64,000 bases of DNA from Spirogloea muscicola (taxonomy: Eukaryota > Streptophyta > Zygnematophyceae > Spirogloeales > Spirogloeaceae): contig WELB01000046.1 of NCBI GenBank assembly GCA_009602725.1, positions 65,716-129,715 on the forward strand. The letters are read 5' to 3'. Below the pieces are notes generated by a model. It made no database searches. It saw only the letters and a list, made by a program, of their open reading frames with translations, and was not told the DNA's origin. The position numbers and the translations under genes are program-made. Below, one piece after another: positions 34,405 through 45,970 of the stretch. Numbering within the stretch: position 1 is the first letter of the stretch; each line of letters opens with the position of its first letter.

Positions 34405-35616
34405 CTACTGGCACAACAGACTTTGGACATGCTGTCCTACAAGTTCAAACAGCATGTTCACACCACGCTGCTGAATTACACATAAGGAGGTCAAGGAAGG
34501 GGGCTCACTTTTCCCTTTACCCTTGTCCTTGTACTGGCCCTTGGGGCGTGTCGAGGATGGTGTAGACGACGCTGGAGTCTTCGGCGGCTGTAGGCAGTCC
34601 CGAATGTGATGCCCCTTGATGCCGCACCGGTAGCAAGCTCGGTCTTCCTCAGGGACGAAGGCCTTGGCCTTGCCCTTGGGCACTGCCGCCGACCGAGGCA
34701 GGGGTCGCGGCTTACCACCATGGTTAGGCTTATGACGCTTCACCACCGAAGGCCCTGGCGCGTCACGGTCCTCACCTCGAAACAAGCGCTTCTTTGTTGG
34801 GTACATCAAGAAAGATTGGCGTGCTTGTTTTATGAACTTATCGAGGGTATTGACTACATCATGGGTGAGCTTGTCAAGCTGGGACAGTACCGCCACATGT
34901 TGCGGCAGACCAGCTTTGAACCTCTGGACTTGGTCCATCGGGTTCATGTTACCACATTTCATCAGAATAAGATGAAAACGACGCACATAATCTTCGAAAT
35001 CATCGTCTACCATACGAATAGCATCGAACTGATTACGCGCCTTAAGCTCAGCATGAACCTCTCCGTACAAGGTGGTCAACGAGCGGGTAAAGAAGTCCCA
35101 GGTATTATATTCTCTGGGCGTCGAGGACTCCTTTGTACTCTCCCAAATGGCGGCTGGATCACCGGTGAGGTAGGTGGCGGCGACTCCCACGCGGGACGTC
35201 ACCGGCGCCTCGCATAGCACGAACCATGCATTCATCTCTCTGATCCAGGCTGCGAGGCTCCCCTGCCCGTCGAACTTCGACGGTTGGCAAGGCTGAGCAC
35301 GGCCCAACCGCGCACCACGGTTGACCTTCGCTCAGAGGCGACGAGTGCGCTGCTCATCAGAAGACAAGCGGCTGATGAGAACTCGTACCTCCTCGCTCAA
35401 TGCCGTCAGGACTAGGGTTACCAGCGGGTTCCCACCAGGGGCCGCTGCCTCGACGAGCTCCCTCAGGCGCCGTAGGCGCTGCGCATCGGCCGTTGTAAGG
35501 CCGTCTGGTCCGAGCGCGTGGAGCTCCGCCAACTCGTTGGCCACATTTTCGACGTCGGCCGGTGGCACTCCCTGCGGAGGGGCGCTAAGTTGCGCACTTG
35601 AGTCCTCGGACTCCAT
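34405..35616 (-). pseudogene. gag of element E, single nonsense codon
   Basis: The ATG at 35616 (MESEDSSAQ) starts a 404-codon frame broken only by TGA at 35332-35334. G has CGG at the equivalent codon, so a C-to-T change of an arginine codon is likely. Features in order: acidic N-terminal segment with DGLTTADAQRLRRLRELVEAA, core with IREMNAWFVLCEAPVTSRVG, TYLTGDPAAIWESTKE, FEDYVRRFHLILMKCGN and QRFKAGLPQHVA, a basic region, and a CCHC zinc knuckle CYRCGIKGHHIRDC. This is the best preserved gag of its lineage in the window. Confidence 0.87.
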
Positions 35617-36157
35617 GCCTTTACACCAACACACTGAAGGCCAAGTCAGTGGGAGGGCGCAAGACACACTGAGAAGACAATACTACCACAACACACTAAG
35701 CAAGCTGGTGCCCCAGCAAAGCAAAGCAATAATGGCAGCGCGCAAGCCATATCACCATAACGCAAGCAGCACGCGCAGCCGAGGGACGGGCCAGAACTGG
35801 CTACGGACCAGCCTCTGGCACATGGCCAGACTCGCCGCCCATCGGCGGTCGGTTTCACCTCCTTGTCAAAAGACAGGCAATCCGTCGACCGCAGGTGGTT
35901 ACGCGGGCGAGTACTGACCTGGCAATGTCGGTGGCTGCCGGGGTGGTGGAACACTTGACATTGGTCGACCCCGGGCTTGTGGATGCAGCGGGCGAGTGGA
36001 CAACAGTATCAATCGGCCCGTTGATGCAAATCCACGAGTACGGTCTGGCAAGGTGTCTCAACCACAAGAGACTAATCAGTGCCAGAGCATCAGAAGGAAC
36101 CTTGCATTGTCAGCCGTATCATCACAGAATACAAGGGCTAGCAAGATACAAGGACCC
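35617..36157 (-). other. Conserved leader of element E
   Basis: About 540 nt untranslated leader between PBS and gag ATG, alignable with those of B, D, F and G. Short open frames in it are not shared between copies. Confidence 0.55.
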
Positions 36158-36169
36158 CTCTGATACCAA
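36158..36169 (-). promoter_or_regulatory. Primer-binding site of element E
   Basis: ctctgataccaa followed by one extra a before the LTR start TGAAGCATTC; initiator tRNA-Met type. Confidence 0.82.
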
Positions 36170-36170
36170 A

Positions 36171-36957
36171 TGAAGCATTCTAAGCCCTTCACAAGCAGTT
36201 AAGGGTTAGGACGTCCTGATTGATTTTTGTCTCTGGGGTTTAGAGACGAAACCCCCAGCACAGAGAAGCACCACATGCACACGCAGCGGAATACCTTGCC
36301 CTGAGGCACCGCCGACAGGCGGCGACTCACCTCTCGGTACGGGCCAGCAACTGTCCCCAAAGGGAGCAGCCAAAGTCTACCTTCAGAAGAGCCGATGAAG
36401 ATCCGCAGGGACAGGTTGCGGTGTCGGGCTGCAGCAGCAGGCAGCAGCAGGGCTGCGCGGACGAGCTGCGGCAGCAGGCGGCAGCAGGGCTGCGCGCCTC
36501 TCTCTGGCGTGGGCTTCGCTGACCAGAGCCGGGTGCCCGGAGGCTGGTCTCAGCCCTACTTATAGTGCTTCATGTGCCACCCCTCCCCAAGGGTCTCTGG
36601 GAGGCTCGCCTCAAGGCCCACCTCGAGAAGGCGGGCCCTACGGGGGGATACGGTCGTGAGGGCGGCGGCGCCGCCCTGCGCGGCGCCGCCAGGCGCGTCA
36701 CAGCGCTACACGCGTCACAGGTATGTCACTACGAGTCTGGCGGCAATGAGGTGGCGCTCACCGGTTCGGCGGACATGCCGCCGACGGGCGCGTCGCGGTG
36801 CCGCCCTGCGCGGTGCCGCCCTGCGCGGCGCCGCCAGGCGCGTCACAGCGCTACACGCGTCACAGGTATGTCACTACGAGTCCGGCGGCCAAGAGGTGGC
36901 GCTCACCGGTTCGGCGGACATGCCGCCGACGGGCACGTCGCAGTGCCGCCCTGCGCC
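36171..36957 (-). repeat. 5' LTR of element E, truncated
   Basis: TGAAGCATTCTAAGCCC onward matches the 22,035 LTR but stops in U3 near 36,957, about 220 bp before the expected GACGTTACA end. A 145-bp unit is tandemly doubled here (36681-36825 and 36826 to about 36955); the partner LTR has one copy. Confidence 0.8.
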
Positions 36958-37294
36958 CTGGGCCCCATTACTTCTGAGACCGGCTACGCTGTGAAGGTAG
37001 CCGAACGGAAGAAGCTGCACAAGTACAAGGACCACCCGGCGGGTGATACCTTTTACCCCCTGGCCATGGACATCCATGGGTGTTACGGGGGTCGGTGGTC
37101 CTCGTTACTTTCGCTGCTGGCCTCTCAAGCTGACCAGCGGCGCCGGGAGCAGGGTGCTGCCCTTCCCGGTGGCTCGGTGCCTTTGGGTCTGGTGTCCTGC
37201 TACCGTATGCGACTGTCTATGTCCCTGCAGCGCTCCCAAGCGCTTGCTTTGCACCGCCGCGCTGGTCGCGCCCTTGCAGCAGCCTCTGGCTTGC
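36957..37294 (+). pseudogene. Fragment of a LINE-like retroelement protein C-terminus
   Basis: The plus frame reads GYAVKVAERKKLHKYKDH, then a FYPLAMDIHGCYGG stretch and an ALQRSQALALHRR-like tail. It clearly matches the fragment at 53,041-53,346 (GHAVGVAEQRKLQHYSDY, LLPAAIDVFGCLG). This layout (Lys-rich KxxKY, then hydrophobic FGC) is typical of the region after the reverse transcriptase in algal non-LTR elements, possibly endonuclease-like; the family call is from memory and tentative. It ends exactly at the single N at 37,295. Confidence 0.5.
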
Positions 37295-37295
37295 N
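37295..37295. other. Single ambiguous base at a sequence junction
   Basis: One n separates the LINE-like fragment from minus-strand gypsy integrase sequence. A lone n at a boundary between unrelated sequences suggests an assembly join rather than a real breakpoint. Confidence 0.7.
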
Positions 37296-40200
37296 TAAAG
37301 GTTACTGCGGCTGGCACACGTTCCGGCCTCCCCATCTGCAGAGGTGCGCGGGGATGCTGACCGTAATTAAGGACGAAAGGTGTGTTTAGTGGACTCATGG
37401 AAGGCATTGTTCGCTGTGTACTCCGCTGGAGCAAGATACTCATCCCAGTCACTTTGGCTGGGGTTTACATAATGCCGTAACATGTCCTCCTTGATTCATC
37501 CTTTCCGTCTGACCATCCGTTTGGGGGTGGAAAGCCGTGGACATGGATTGCTGGGTGCCAAGTAGCCTGCACACTTCTTTCCAGAAGTGCCCCGTAAAGC
37601 TAGGATCGCTGTCAGACACGATGCGCTCGGGGACTCCGTGCAGTTTCAATATACGATCCACGAATATACCAGCAAACTTCATGGCTGTCACCTGTGTAGT
37701 TGTAGGCACAAACTGCACCATTTGCACTCAAACAAACAATCCACAAATACGACAATGGCGTCATAGCAATTCCGCGTCATAGGCAACTGGGTGATAAAAT
37801 CCACACTTACATCAGACCAATTCCTCGGAGGAACCTCCAACGGTTGGAGCAGCCCGGCGGGCTTATGAGAGCGTACCTTACTGCGCTGGCAGGTGGCACA
37901 AGTCTTCACAAAAGACTCCAATTGAATTTTCAGTCCCGCCACCAAAAGAGAAGCTAGACAGCTTTCTTTGTCTTTCCCATACCCGAATGACCACTTCACG
38001 GAGGCTCATGCAGCTATTGTAGGATACTGCTTTGCAAGGCATTGCAGTCGGGGACCTCAATGGCGTCTCCTCGCCACCAAAAGCCTTGGTCATTTAAAAG
38101 TGTGCATGTATTGGTGTCACTTGCAAACCATAGGTCTGTGCCATACCCATCTCGAATACGCACATACAGCTCAGAGAGGTTGTCGGTGGACTGCCGAGCA
38201 GCTCCACGAGTAGGCCGCACGTCTGCGGTCCCAACCACTGAAGCGTGCAAGACAGCCGCCACACCAGCCCGTGCAATGTTGCGGCTCACCGGGTCCGCGA
38301 CATTCATCCTTCCAGGGCGTTACTGTAACGTTCCCGCCGTTACGGGACGCTTAACTCCGAATTAAGCGCTATCGTGTAACCACTGACGCGCACGTGCCTG
38401 ACGCGTGCGACGTGCGTGCGACGCGCGAGCGACCCGCGTGAGGTGTCGCGCGGTGTGACGCGCCTGCTGACGATGTGACGTGCAGGCGCGCCGCCTCCAG
38501 CAGAGGTGGCGAAGTCTGACTTCCGGAGAGAAGCTCCTCGGCATATTCTAGTATCTGCCGACACACTTATGATGACGTGTATGTGACACGTGTGGCGCGC
38601 CCGTGACGCCGCGCCATACCCGTGACGCACTGGCGACGCCGCAAGCCGCCGGCGCCAGGCGGCGCCGCAGGGCGCCGCTCGGCGGCGCCGCAGGCTGGCC
38701 GCCATTGGCCGCCACTGGCCGCCACTTCCGGAAGGAAGCCGCGTGGCCTGGCCACGTACTAGATTCCCCTTGTCGGGCCCGCCTCCCCGAGGTGGGCCCT
38801 GAGACGAACCTCCCAGAGACCCCTGGGGAGGGTGGCACATGAAGCACTACAAGTAGGGCTGAGACCAGGCTCAGGGTAATCGGTCCAAGTCAGTGAAGCC
38901 CACGCGAGAGAGGCACGCAGCCCTGCTGCCGCCTGCTGCCGCACAGCTCGTCCACGCAGGCCTGCTGTTGCCTGCTGCTGCAGCCCGACGCCGCAACCTG
39001 TCGCTGCGGATCTTCATCGGCTCTCCTGTAAGTAGACTGTGGCTGCTCCCACTGGGGACAATTGCTGGCCTGTACCTGAGAGGTGAGTCGCCGCCTGTCG
39101 GCGGCGCCTCAGGGCAAGGTATTCCGCTGCGTACACGCGGTGATTCTCTGTCCTGGGGGTTTGTCTCTAAACCCCAGCAACCGAAATCAATGACTTACTG
39201 ACCCCTGACTGTGCTCTTAAGGGTCAGGGTCATCACAATTACTCCCACTCGAAACGGAATGCCACTATGCACTCAGCCCAGCGTCCCCTGACGCCTGCTC
39301 AATTGCTGTTGTGTGTGAAAGTAGGTCAACGGGCAATGATCCGTTACAACCTTAATTTAACACCCTCGAGATAGCATCGACACACACTTAGGGCGTGCAC
39401 AACAGCAAGGAGCTCTTGCTCCCCCGTAGTATAGTTACGCTCTGCAGGACGAAGCAGGCGACTCTCAAATGCTACGGGGTGACCCTCCTGCAAGAGAACG
39501 GCACCAATGCCGATCAAGCAGGCGTCACGTACTACTTCAGATGGCACGCCTTCTCGAGGCAAGGCGAAAATGGGTGGATGCACCAGGACCCGTTTGATAT
39601 CCTCGAATGCCTTCTGGCATTCGGACGTCCACACCCAGCTGACGTCCTTACGAGTGAGCTTCGTAAGAGGAGACGCCATACCTCCGTATCCTTGCAGGAA
39701 ATTACGGAAGTAATTTGCGCATTCCAAAAAGGAACGCAACTGTGGCACATTCCGTGGCACTGGCCAGTCCTTTACTAATGCAGTCTTTTTGGGGTCGACG
39801 CGGACCCCGTGTTTGCCTACAATGTGTTCTAGGTGTGTCAACTCCGGCTGGTCAAAGACACATTTAGACCTCTTGGCGTACATTTGGTTTACACGCAGCA
39901 ATTGGCAGCACTTGCCGCAGGTGCAGTACGTGATCCTCAGGCATCTAACTGAACACCAGGATATCATCCAAGTAGACCAGCACGAAATCACACAAAAGGG
40001 GGCCAAAGACCTTCGTCATCACCGCCTGAAATGTGGCAGGTGCATTGGTTAGACCAAAGCTGAGCACCTTGAACTGGAAGTGACTGAGCGGCGTACAGAA
40101 CGCCGACTTCGGGACGTCCTCAGGAATGATACGATTTGGTGGTAACCGCGTTGCAGATCGAGGGATCGAAGACGTTAGCTCCTGCGAGACGATCGAACAG

Positions 40201-41110
40201 GTCGTCGATTCGAGGCAAAGGATACCGGTTCTTGACAGTCAGCTTATTCAAAGCTCTACAGTCGATGCACATCCGAAGACTACCATCCTTCTTCTTGACG
40301 AAGAGGATTGGTGCACCGTACGGCGACTGGGAAGGCTCAATGTGCCTTTTACGTAGCAGTTCCGCCACTTGGTACTGCATCTCCCGAAGTTCGAGAGGAC
40401 TCAGTCGATACATCGGACAGTACGGCGGCGAAGCGCCCGGCTCCATTGGAATTGTATGAGCCACGCCTCGATCCGGAGGCAAACCGTCTGGAAGAGCATC
40501 CGAAAACACATCCGAAAATTTCGCCAACAAATTGTCAAGAGCCGCACTATGTGAGGCTACATTACTCACTTCTACCGAGTCAGGAGGGGACTCATCGTTC
40601 ATCACCATTAACAGTGGTTTCTACGTTAAGGAGCCTCTTAAACTGCACAGCCAACAGCTGAATAGAGGAGCCTGTCACCGCGATGATACATGGGGAACGT
40701 CTTTGTACAGTACGAAACGACGAGCACCCCGTCGGCCCGAGCAAGTCCGCGCGTCAAAGTCAAGGAGGGCCGCGGTAGCACGCAACCAGTCATCGCCCAA
40801 GATCATACCAAAGCCCGGTGCCAACTCTATGACATGGCAAGACACAACCGTCTTCTAGATTTTAATGCAAACAGCGGTCTGACACAGGCCCGTGACTTTG
40901 GCACTTTGTCCGTTTGCCATTGTAGCTTGTTGGAATCAATGGCTTTACACACAAACCATTGTCACGCGCAACATTCTTACTGACACAGGAGAAGGAAGCC
41001 CCCGTGTATATAATAAGGATCTGGCCTGGCTGATTAGCCACCAGTCCTTAAAATAACATTGTTGGCGCAACAGCGCTGAGTACCGAGGCACTTACCACCG
41101 TAAGAAAATT
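37296..41110 (-). pseudogene. pol of element G, frameshifted and interrupted
   Basis: Integrase core with FVPTTTQVT, FTGHFWKEVC and FHPQTDGQTERMN (37,730-37,460), zinc-finger end CATCQRSK (about 37,910), linker with SELYVRIRDGYGTD (about 38,160), solo LTR, then RNase H (VLLQEGHPVAFESRLLRPAERN, about 39,450), RT with RSKCVFDQPELTHL (about 39,860), the YLDD region displaced into another frame near 39,970, and RT N-terminus with [12 protein letters not shown] and PIPLEP-like HTIPMEPGA (40,120-40,608). The protease region is decayed (40,650-41,110). Several frameshifts make it non-coding as a whole. Confidence 0.82.
38324..39237 (+). mobile_element. Solo LTR, F family, nested in G
   Basis: 914 bp, TGTAACGTTCCCGCCG to GGGTCATCACA, orientation opposite to F. 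Flanks gttac (38319-38323) and attac (39238-39242) form a target duplication with one change. G's RNase H/linker region continues on both sides, as the uninterrupted sequence in E near 25,320 shows. Confidence 0.88.
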
Positions 41111-41175
41111 AATACCGTGGAGGTGGCCCGCCTTCTGGCGACACAACAAAGCCAGCCCTCGTGGAGGTAAGGTCC

Positions 41176-42152
41176 TCACTCCGCGTCTGCATGGCACAAT
41201 AAAGAAGACACAGGTTCTTTAGTACCTGTACACTGATCCAGCTCAAGTACATGTTCGCAGCTTCCTGCAACTGACACAACAAGGGGTTCTTCGTCCACCA
41301 GCGCTTGCGTAAGCCCATGCACAGAGCGTACTACTGGCACCACGGACTTTGGACACACTCGTAACACAAATTCAAACAGCATTTCCACTTCATGCCGCTG
41401 ACATACCCACAAGCGGAATAAGGGAATGCACTCACTTGTTCTTTTGCCTTTATAATTGGGCCTTCGGGCATGTTGAGGCAGGCATAGACGGCGTCGGCAC
41501 CTTCGGCGGCTGCGGGCACTCCCGTACACGACGCCCTTCGAGCCGCATCGGTAGCATGCCCGCTCGTCCTCCGGGACAAACTCTGACTTTCCCTTGGGCA
41601 CTACCACTTTCCGAGGCGGCTGCCGGGGTCTTACTTCGTAGCCGTTCCGAGGCTTGAAGCGCTTGACCACCGAAGGTCCCAGCGCGTCTCGAGCCTCACC
41701 ACCACGATCGTCACGCGATCCCGACCCGAGATGTCAGAGGCGCCTCACACAATATAAATCACGCATTCATCTCCCGCAACCAGGTGGCGAGGCTGCCTTG
41801 CCCGTCGAATTTCGACGGCTGGCACGGCTGGGCGCGCCCCAACCGTGCACCGTAGCTAACGTTAGCCCGGAGACGTTGAACTCGCTGTTCCCCGGTGCAC
41901 AGACGGGAAATAAGCATTCGTATCTCCGCACACAGAGCCCTCAAGACGGGGGGTTACGTGCGGATCCCCACCAGGGATCGCAGCCTCAACTTGCTCCTGT
42001 AGGCGCCCTAGGCGCCGCGTCTCGGCGGAAGTCAGGCTGTCCAGACCGGGCGCTTGGAGCTCCGCCAGCTCGTTCGCCACCTCCTCGACCTCTGCCGCTA
42101 GCACTGCCGGCGGATGGGGGCTAGGTTGTGCACTTGACCCAGCGGAATCCAT
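41176..42152 (-). pseudogene. gag of element G, frameshifted
   Basis: The ATG at 42152 (MDSAGSSAQPSPHPP) begins the acidic N-terminal segment with LDSLTSAETRRLGRLQEQVEAA. Frames then shift at about 41,900. GARLGRAQPCQPSKFDGQGSLA is readable at 41,860-41,770, most of the core is deleted compared with E, and a zinc knuckle beginning CYRCGSKG lies at about 41,560 in a damaged frame. Not functional. Confidence 0.78.
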
Positions 42153-42695
42153 GCCTTTACAACAACACACTGAGGGCCAAGTCAGTGGCGAGCATAAAGA
42201 CAAACCGCGAGGACAGCACTACCACAATATTACTGAGCAAGCTGGTGCCCCAAGCAAGCAAAGCAATCATGGTAGCGCACAAGTCATAACCCCAGAACGC
42301 AAAGCAGCACGCGCAGCCGAGGAGGGGATCAGGACTGGGTACGGACCAGCCGCTGGCACGAGGCCAGACTTCGCCGCCCAGCGCGATCGGTTTCAACTCC
42401 TTGTCATGCAGACAGGCAATCCGCCGACCGCTGGTGGTTACGCAGGCAAAGTGATGACCTGGCAATGGCGATTGCTGCCGGGGTGGTGGACCTGTTGACA
42501 TGGCCGACCCTGGATGCGTGGATGTAGCGGGCGACTGTTCACAGTACCACAGCCCGCTAATGCAAATCCACGAGCACGCTCTGGCAAGGGATCTCCAATC
42601 ACAAGAGACTAGTCAGCGCCGGAGCATCAGAAGGAATCTTGCATTGGCAGCCGTATCAAAAAAAAAACAACGAGGCTATCCAGATGCAAGGACAC

Positions 42696-42707
42696 CTTTG
42701 ATACCAA
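42696..42707 (-). promoter_or_regulatory. Primer-binding site of element G
   Basis: ctttgataccaa, one change from the other PBS copies, immediately before the LTR start TGAAACGTCC. The leader to gag is 42,153-42,695. Confidence 0.78.
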
Positions 42708-43647
42708 TGAAACGTCCTAAGCCCTATACACGCAGTCAGGGATTAGTACGTCCTGATTGGGTTCGGTCATTTGGGGTTTAGAAGCAAAGCTACAGTGAAG
42801 CAGTACTACAGCACACAGCGGAAGTCTTACCCTGAGGCACCGCCAAAGGCGGCGACTCTACTGTGCGTCTGGCTTAACAGCTCTCCCCGCATAGGGTGCA
42901 GCCATGATACTTACGGAGAGCCGGCGATGTCTGCAGCGACGAGCTGCGGCGACGGGCTGGCAGCAGACGGCAGCAGCAGGGCTGTGGCGGCGGTGCTTGG
43001 GGTTTTAGAAGCAACCACCCGCCACGAGGAAGCACTCCGACACAGCGGAAGACTTAGCCTGTGGTGCTGTCGCTAAACAGCGGCAGCACCCACGGGCACA
43101 CGCTGTAGCCTTACCTCCCGCAGGACGCCGCCAAGGTCCTCAAGACGAGCCGGCAACGAGCCGCGCGGGGCAGCGGTCTACAGCAGCAGGCAGCCGCAGG
43201 GCTGCGCCTCTCTCCGAGCGTCACTGAGTCCCCAGCCCCCTAAGTCAGGTCTCTCTCTGCTCGTGCAATAGTCAGTGCTTCTCCGTGCCACCCGCCCTCC
43301 AGGGTGTATGGGGGTCGCCCCAAGGCTCGCCCGCGAGGAGCGTGCCTGACGAGGGAACCATGAGCTGTCTCCAGCAGGCGCCATGGCGCCGAGCATGGCC
43401 GCGGCGGGCATGGCGCTGAGCATGGCCGCGCGCGGCCATGCCGACAATGGCGTCCGGGCCCACACATGCTGCCGAGCATGTGTGACTGAGCATGACGGGA
43501 GCATGCCAGGCCACCTGGACGAGCCCGGACGGAACGACAACGGTACGAGCGCAAGGGCGGTTCGTCACGGTATACGAGACGACCGGCCAAACGAATATCA
43601 GGGGAGCGTTAACGACACCGTTAGGCGCTCACAACCGGGGAACGTTA
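42708..43647 (-). repeat. Chimeric LTR: element G left part joined to family H right part
   Basis: 42708-42995 begins TGAAACGTCCTAAGCCC and follows a B/E-like LTR through the CCTGAGGCACCGCC box. At about 42,996 it switches to family H (CAACCACCCGCCACGAGGAAG, GAAGACTTAGCCTGTGG), in register with the solo H LTR at 5,008, and ends GGGGAACGTTACA at 43,647. The first roughly 60 nt of H are missing. Both parts have the same orientation, so an inter-LTR recombination or template switch is likely. Confidence 0.7.
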
Positions 43648-43866
43648 CATGCCTCCCCACCTGGATGTTCACGTCCGCGGGAACCAAGGACAACACAGAG
43701 TGGTGCAAACGAACCAAGCTAGTGAGGAACAGACCCCTTAGCGAGGTACTCGTGGAGAGCGGTCGGACAATTGGCAAGATGGGCCGCAGGCTCCCACGAA
43801 AAGGCCAAACGAACATCAGGGGAGCGTTAACGACACCGTTAGGCGCTCACAACCGGGGAACGTTAC
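43648..43866 (-). pseudogene. PPT, pol tail and second LTR end of family H
   Basis: tgcctccccacctgg at 43648 is a PPT-like tract, followed by GATGTTCACGTCCGCGGGAAC, the sequence next to the PPT in D, E and F. About 100 nt of pol-end sequence (GACAATTGGCAAGATGGGCC) follow. From about 43,801 the last 66 nt of the H LTR repeat, ending GGGGAACGTTACA at 43,866. This is a small rearranged remnant of an H element. Confidence 0.6.
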
Positions 43867-44372
43867 ACTCTGCCTCTCTCTCTGGCCTCACTGATCGAAC
43901 TCCTCCGTTCGGTCTCGCCGATTTAGCCGATTGCAGGTGATGCTTCAATGCCCACCCCTCTCCAGGGTGTGTGGGAGCCGCTTCAAGGCCCACCCCGTCA
44001 GGGGCGGGCCGGCCGCACGAGGATCGGTCGCGGGGGCATGTCACGTCCACGTGAAGACCTCGAGGGTACCGAAGGGTGGACACGTAACGTCCATGGGCGG
44101 ACCGCGAGGGACCCGTAGGACATGAGACGTCCACGAGCGGACCTCAAGGATACCGCAAGACAGGAGTCACGCCGAGTGGCACGACGCTGGCGTAGAAGAC
44201 AATGCGCGCGGGAGAATACACGGTAATGGATAGATAGATATTACATGTAGGCAATAAGAGGAGGATTGGGCGCCCAGACGGGCAGAACGCTACAGAGTTT
44301 GCTTTTAAACCCCCATTGACCGTACCCAATCAGGACGTACTAACCCTTAACTGCGTGTACAGGGCTAAGGAC
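43867..44372 (+). repeat. Rearranged LTR fragment before element I
   Basis: Contains CCACCCCTCTCCAGGGTGTGTGGGAG-like U3 sequence and ends CTAACCCTTAACTGCGTG...GGACGCTTCA, an LTR-like right end on the plus strand. Near 44,035-44,150 short repeats of GACGTCCACGnGCGGACC type occur. It may supply the upstream end of element I, but no PBS follows it. Confidence 0.5.
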
Positions 44373-44829
44373 GCTTCAGCCTGGTCCTTGAGGACCTTGC
44401 TGCGTTCGCTTCTTTTGAGGTGTGGCTTGAGCCTGCAGCCTTTGTGTGGTAAGGGTTAGTCGTGTGGCCAGCATCGACCGAGTAAATCGGTCCTGGTCAT
44501 GTCTGCTGCTGTCTGCCTGCTTGCTATTTAAGGTGTGAGGTTGCACGCTGCCTTGCATGCTCGCTCGCTGCTGCAGCAGTCTTGCGATGCCCTGTATTGC
44601 AGTATAGATTGTGTGATTACTGCCTGTTGGACCTGACTTGATCACTCATTGTTCCTCAGACAGCATGGAGTCGCACACATCTAGTGCGCCTCCTAGCCCT
44701 CCTCGGGGGTAGAGCGGTCGGCTGCTGATGGGCCGCTGCGGAGCCAGCTGCTGCGGCAGTGGCTGCTGCGGGGCAAGAGGGGTACGCCGAGCTGGGAGCC
44801 AAAGGCCAGGAGGGCTTGTCGGCTGGGGA

Positions 44830-45399
44830 TATAGTGAACTCGCCCCTACACACGCAGTTAGGGTGAGTCGTCCTTGTTAAGTTCGGCTGTAGGGTGTTGA
44901 GGGACCAACCCACACCACGGCAAAGCACTAGCGCACAGCGCAGCGGAAGACAGGCCCTGTGGCGCCGCCGTCCGGCGGCGACTCCACCTCCTGGGCGCGA
45001 GCCAGCAACTGGCCCTTTACGGGCGCAGCCACGGACTCCTTGCAGCGAGCCCCGCAGCAGGCTGCGAGGGCGGCTGCGGCGGCGAGCACCAAGGTTGCTC
45101 CTGGGCTTCACCGGTCCGAACTCCCGTCGGGTCTCGGCCCAGGGCTCGTGTTGTTTTCCCGTGCCACCCCCCCTCCAGGGGTGTGAGCGGGTTGCCCCAA
45201 GGCCGGCCTTGCGGCTGGCCAAAGGTCCTCCCTTGAACGGTTGGATCCTGGCGAGGGTATTTTAGCACGGGCGGGGCGCCTCTGCGCGGGGCACCTGCCC
45301 GGCAGGCCAGCCCGCCACCTGGCGGGCCACTTGTCCCGAATGGCCGGTCATGTAATGCCAACAGAGCCATGTGGCTTAACCAACAGCTGGTTCATTACA
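44830..45399 (-). mobile_element. Solo LTR, element A family, nested in I gag
   Basis: 570 bp, TATAGTGAACTCGCCCC (first G mutated to A) to GGTTCATTACA, flanked by a perfect 5-bp target duplication gggga (44825-44829, 45400-45404). It shares the CATGTAATGCCAACAGAGCC U3 end with A. Confidence 0.9.
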
Positions 45400-45970
45400 G
45401 GGGAGGTGCAGCCCATGGCCCTCCTCACGAAGGATCTGGCAGGAGCCCAGCCTACAACAGACCCAGCTCAACACCGCCTCCTTGCAACGATTTGCGTAGA
45501 GCATCGCGCCTTACTCGTCCGGCAGCGAGCCGGAGAGCGGCATGTGCAAGATGTGGATGCCTCGTTCCATTCAATGCGCAAGAGCGGTGGCAACCCTGAG
45601 CATGGACTTGCCAGGGCCCATGGACCCAGACAATTCTCCGGTCAGGATGATCGGTGAGGGTTGCAGTCATGGCTCGACGAGATAGTTAAATGTTTCGTGT
45701 GTTCGAACATGGACGCGGGGCACGCGTGCGCCTCGCTGCGACCTACCTAACAGGGGAACCACGGGAATGGTGGAACACCCTGAAGCAGGGCTCAACGCCC
45801 GACGAGTACAACGGCTGGAATCCTTTTCTAGCTCCCTCATATTGTCCTATGGCGATCCACATGCGGAGCTGCGCGCCCGCGATTAGCAGGACGACCTCCG
45901 CATGGGCGAGAGAAGCGAGGACTTCAAGCCCTATGTGCGGAGCTTCCGGCTGCTGCTGTCCAAGCTACGC

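Larger units (their letters stand above)
22035..36957 (-). mobile_element. Element E: Ty3/gypsy chromovirus, interrupted by a solo LTR and by F
   Basis: Surviving parts are 22035-27118 and 34006-36957. Order on the minus strand: 5' LTR (36171-36957, right end lost), PBS, leader, gag, protease broken by F, RT, RNase H, integrase, chromodomain, PPT, 3' LTR. It inserted in B. Its 5' LTR ends in the middle of the U3 repeats, where a LINE-like fragment begins, so a second target duplication cannot be checked. Gag is one nonsense codon from intact, and RT still has YLDD. Confidence 0.85.
37296..42995 (-). mobile_element. Element G: Ty3/gypsy, left-truncated, with a nested solo LTR
   Basis: Minus-strand gypsy body starting inside the integrase region at 37,296 (chromodomain, PPT and 3' LTR missing) and running through RNase H, RT, protease and gag to a PBS (42696-42707) and a partial LTR (42708-42995). 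It is interrupted at 38324-39237 by a solo LTR and is closely related to E. Confidence 0.82.
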
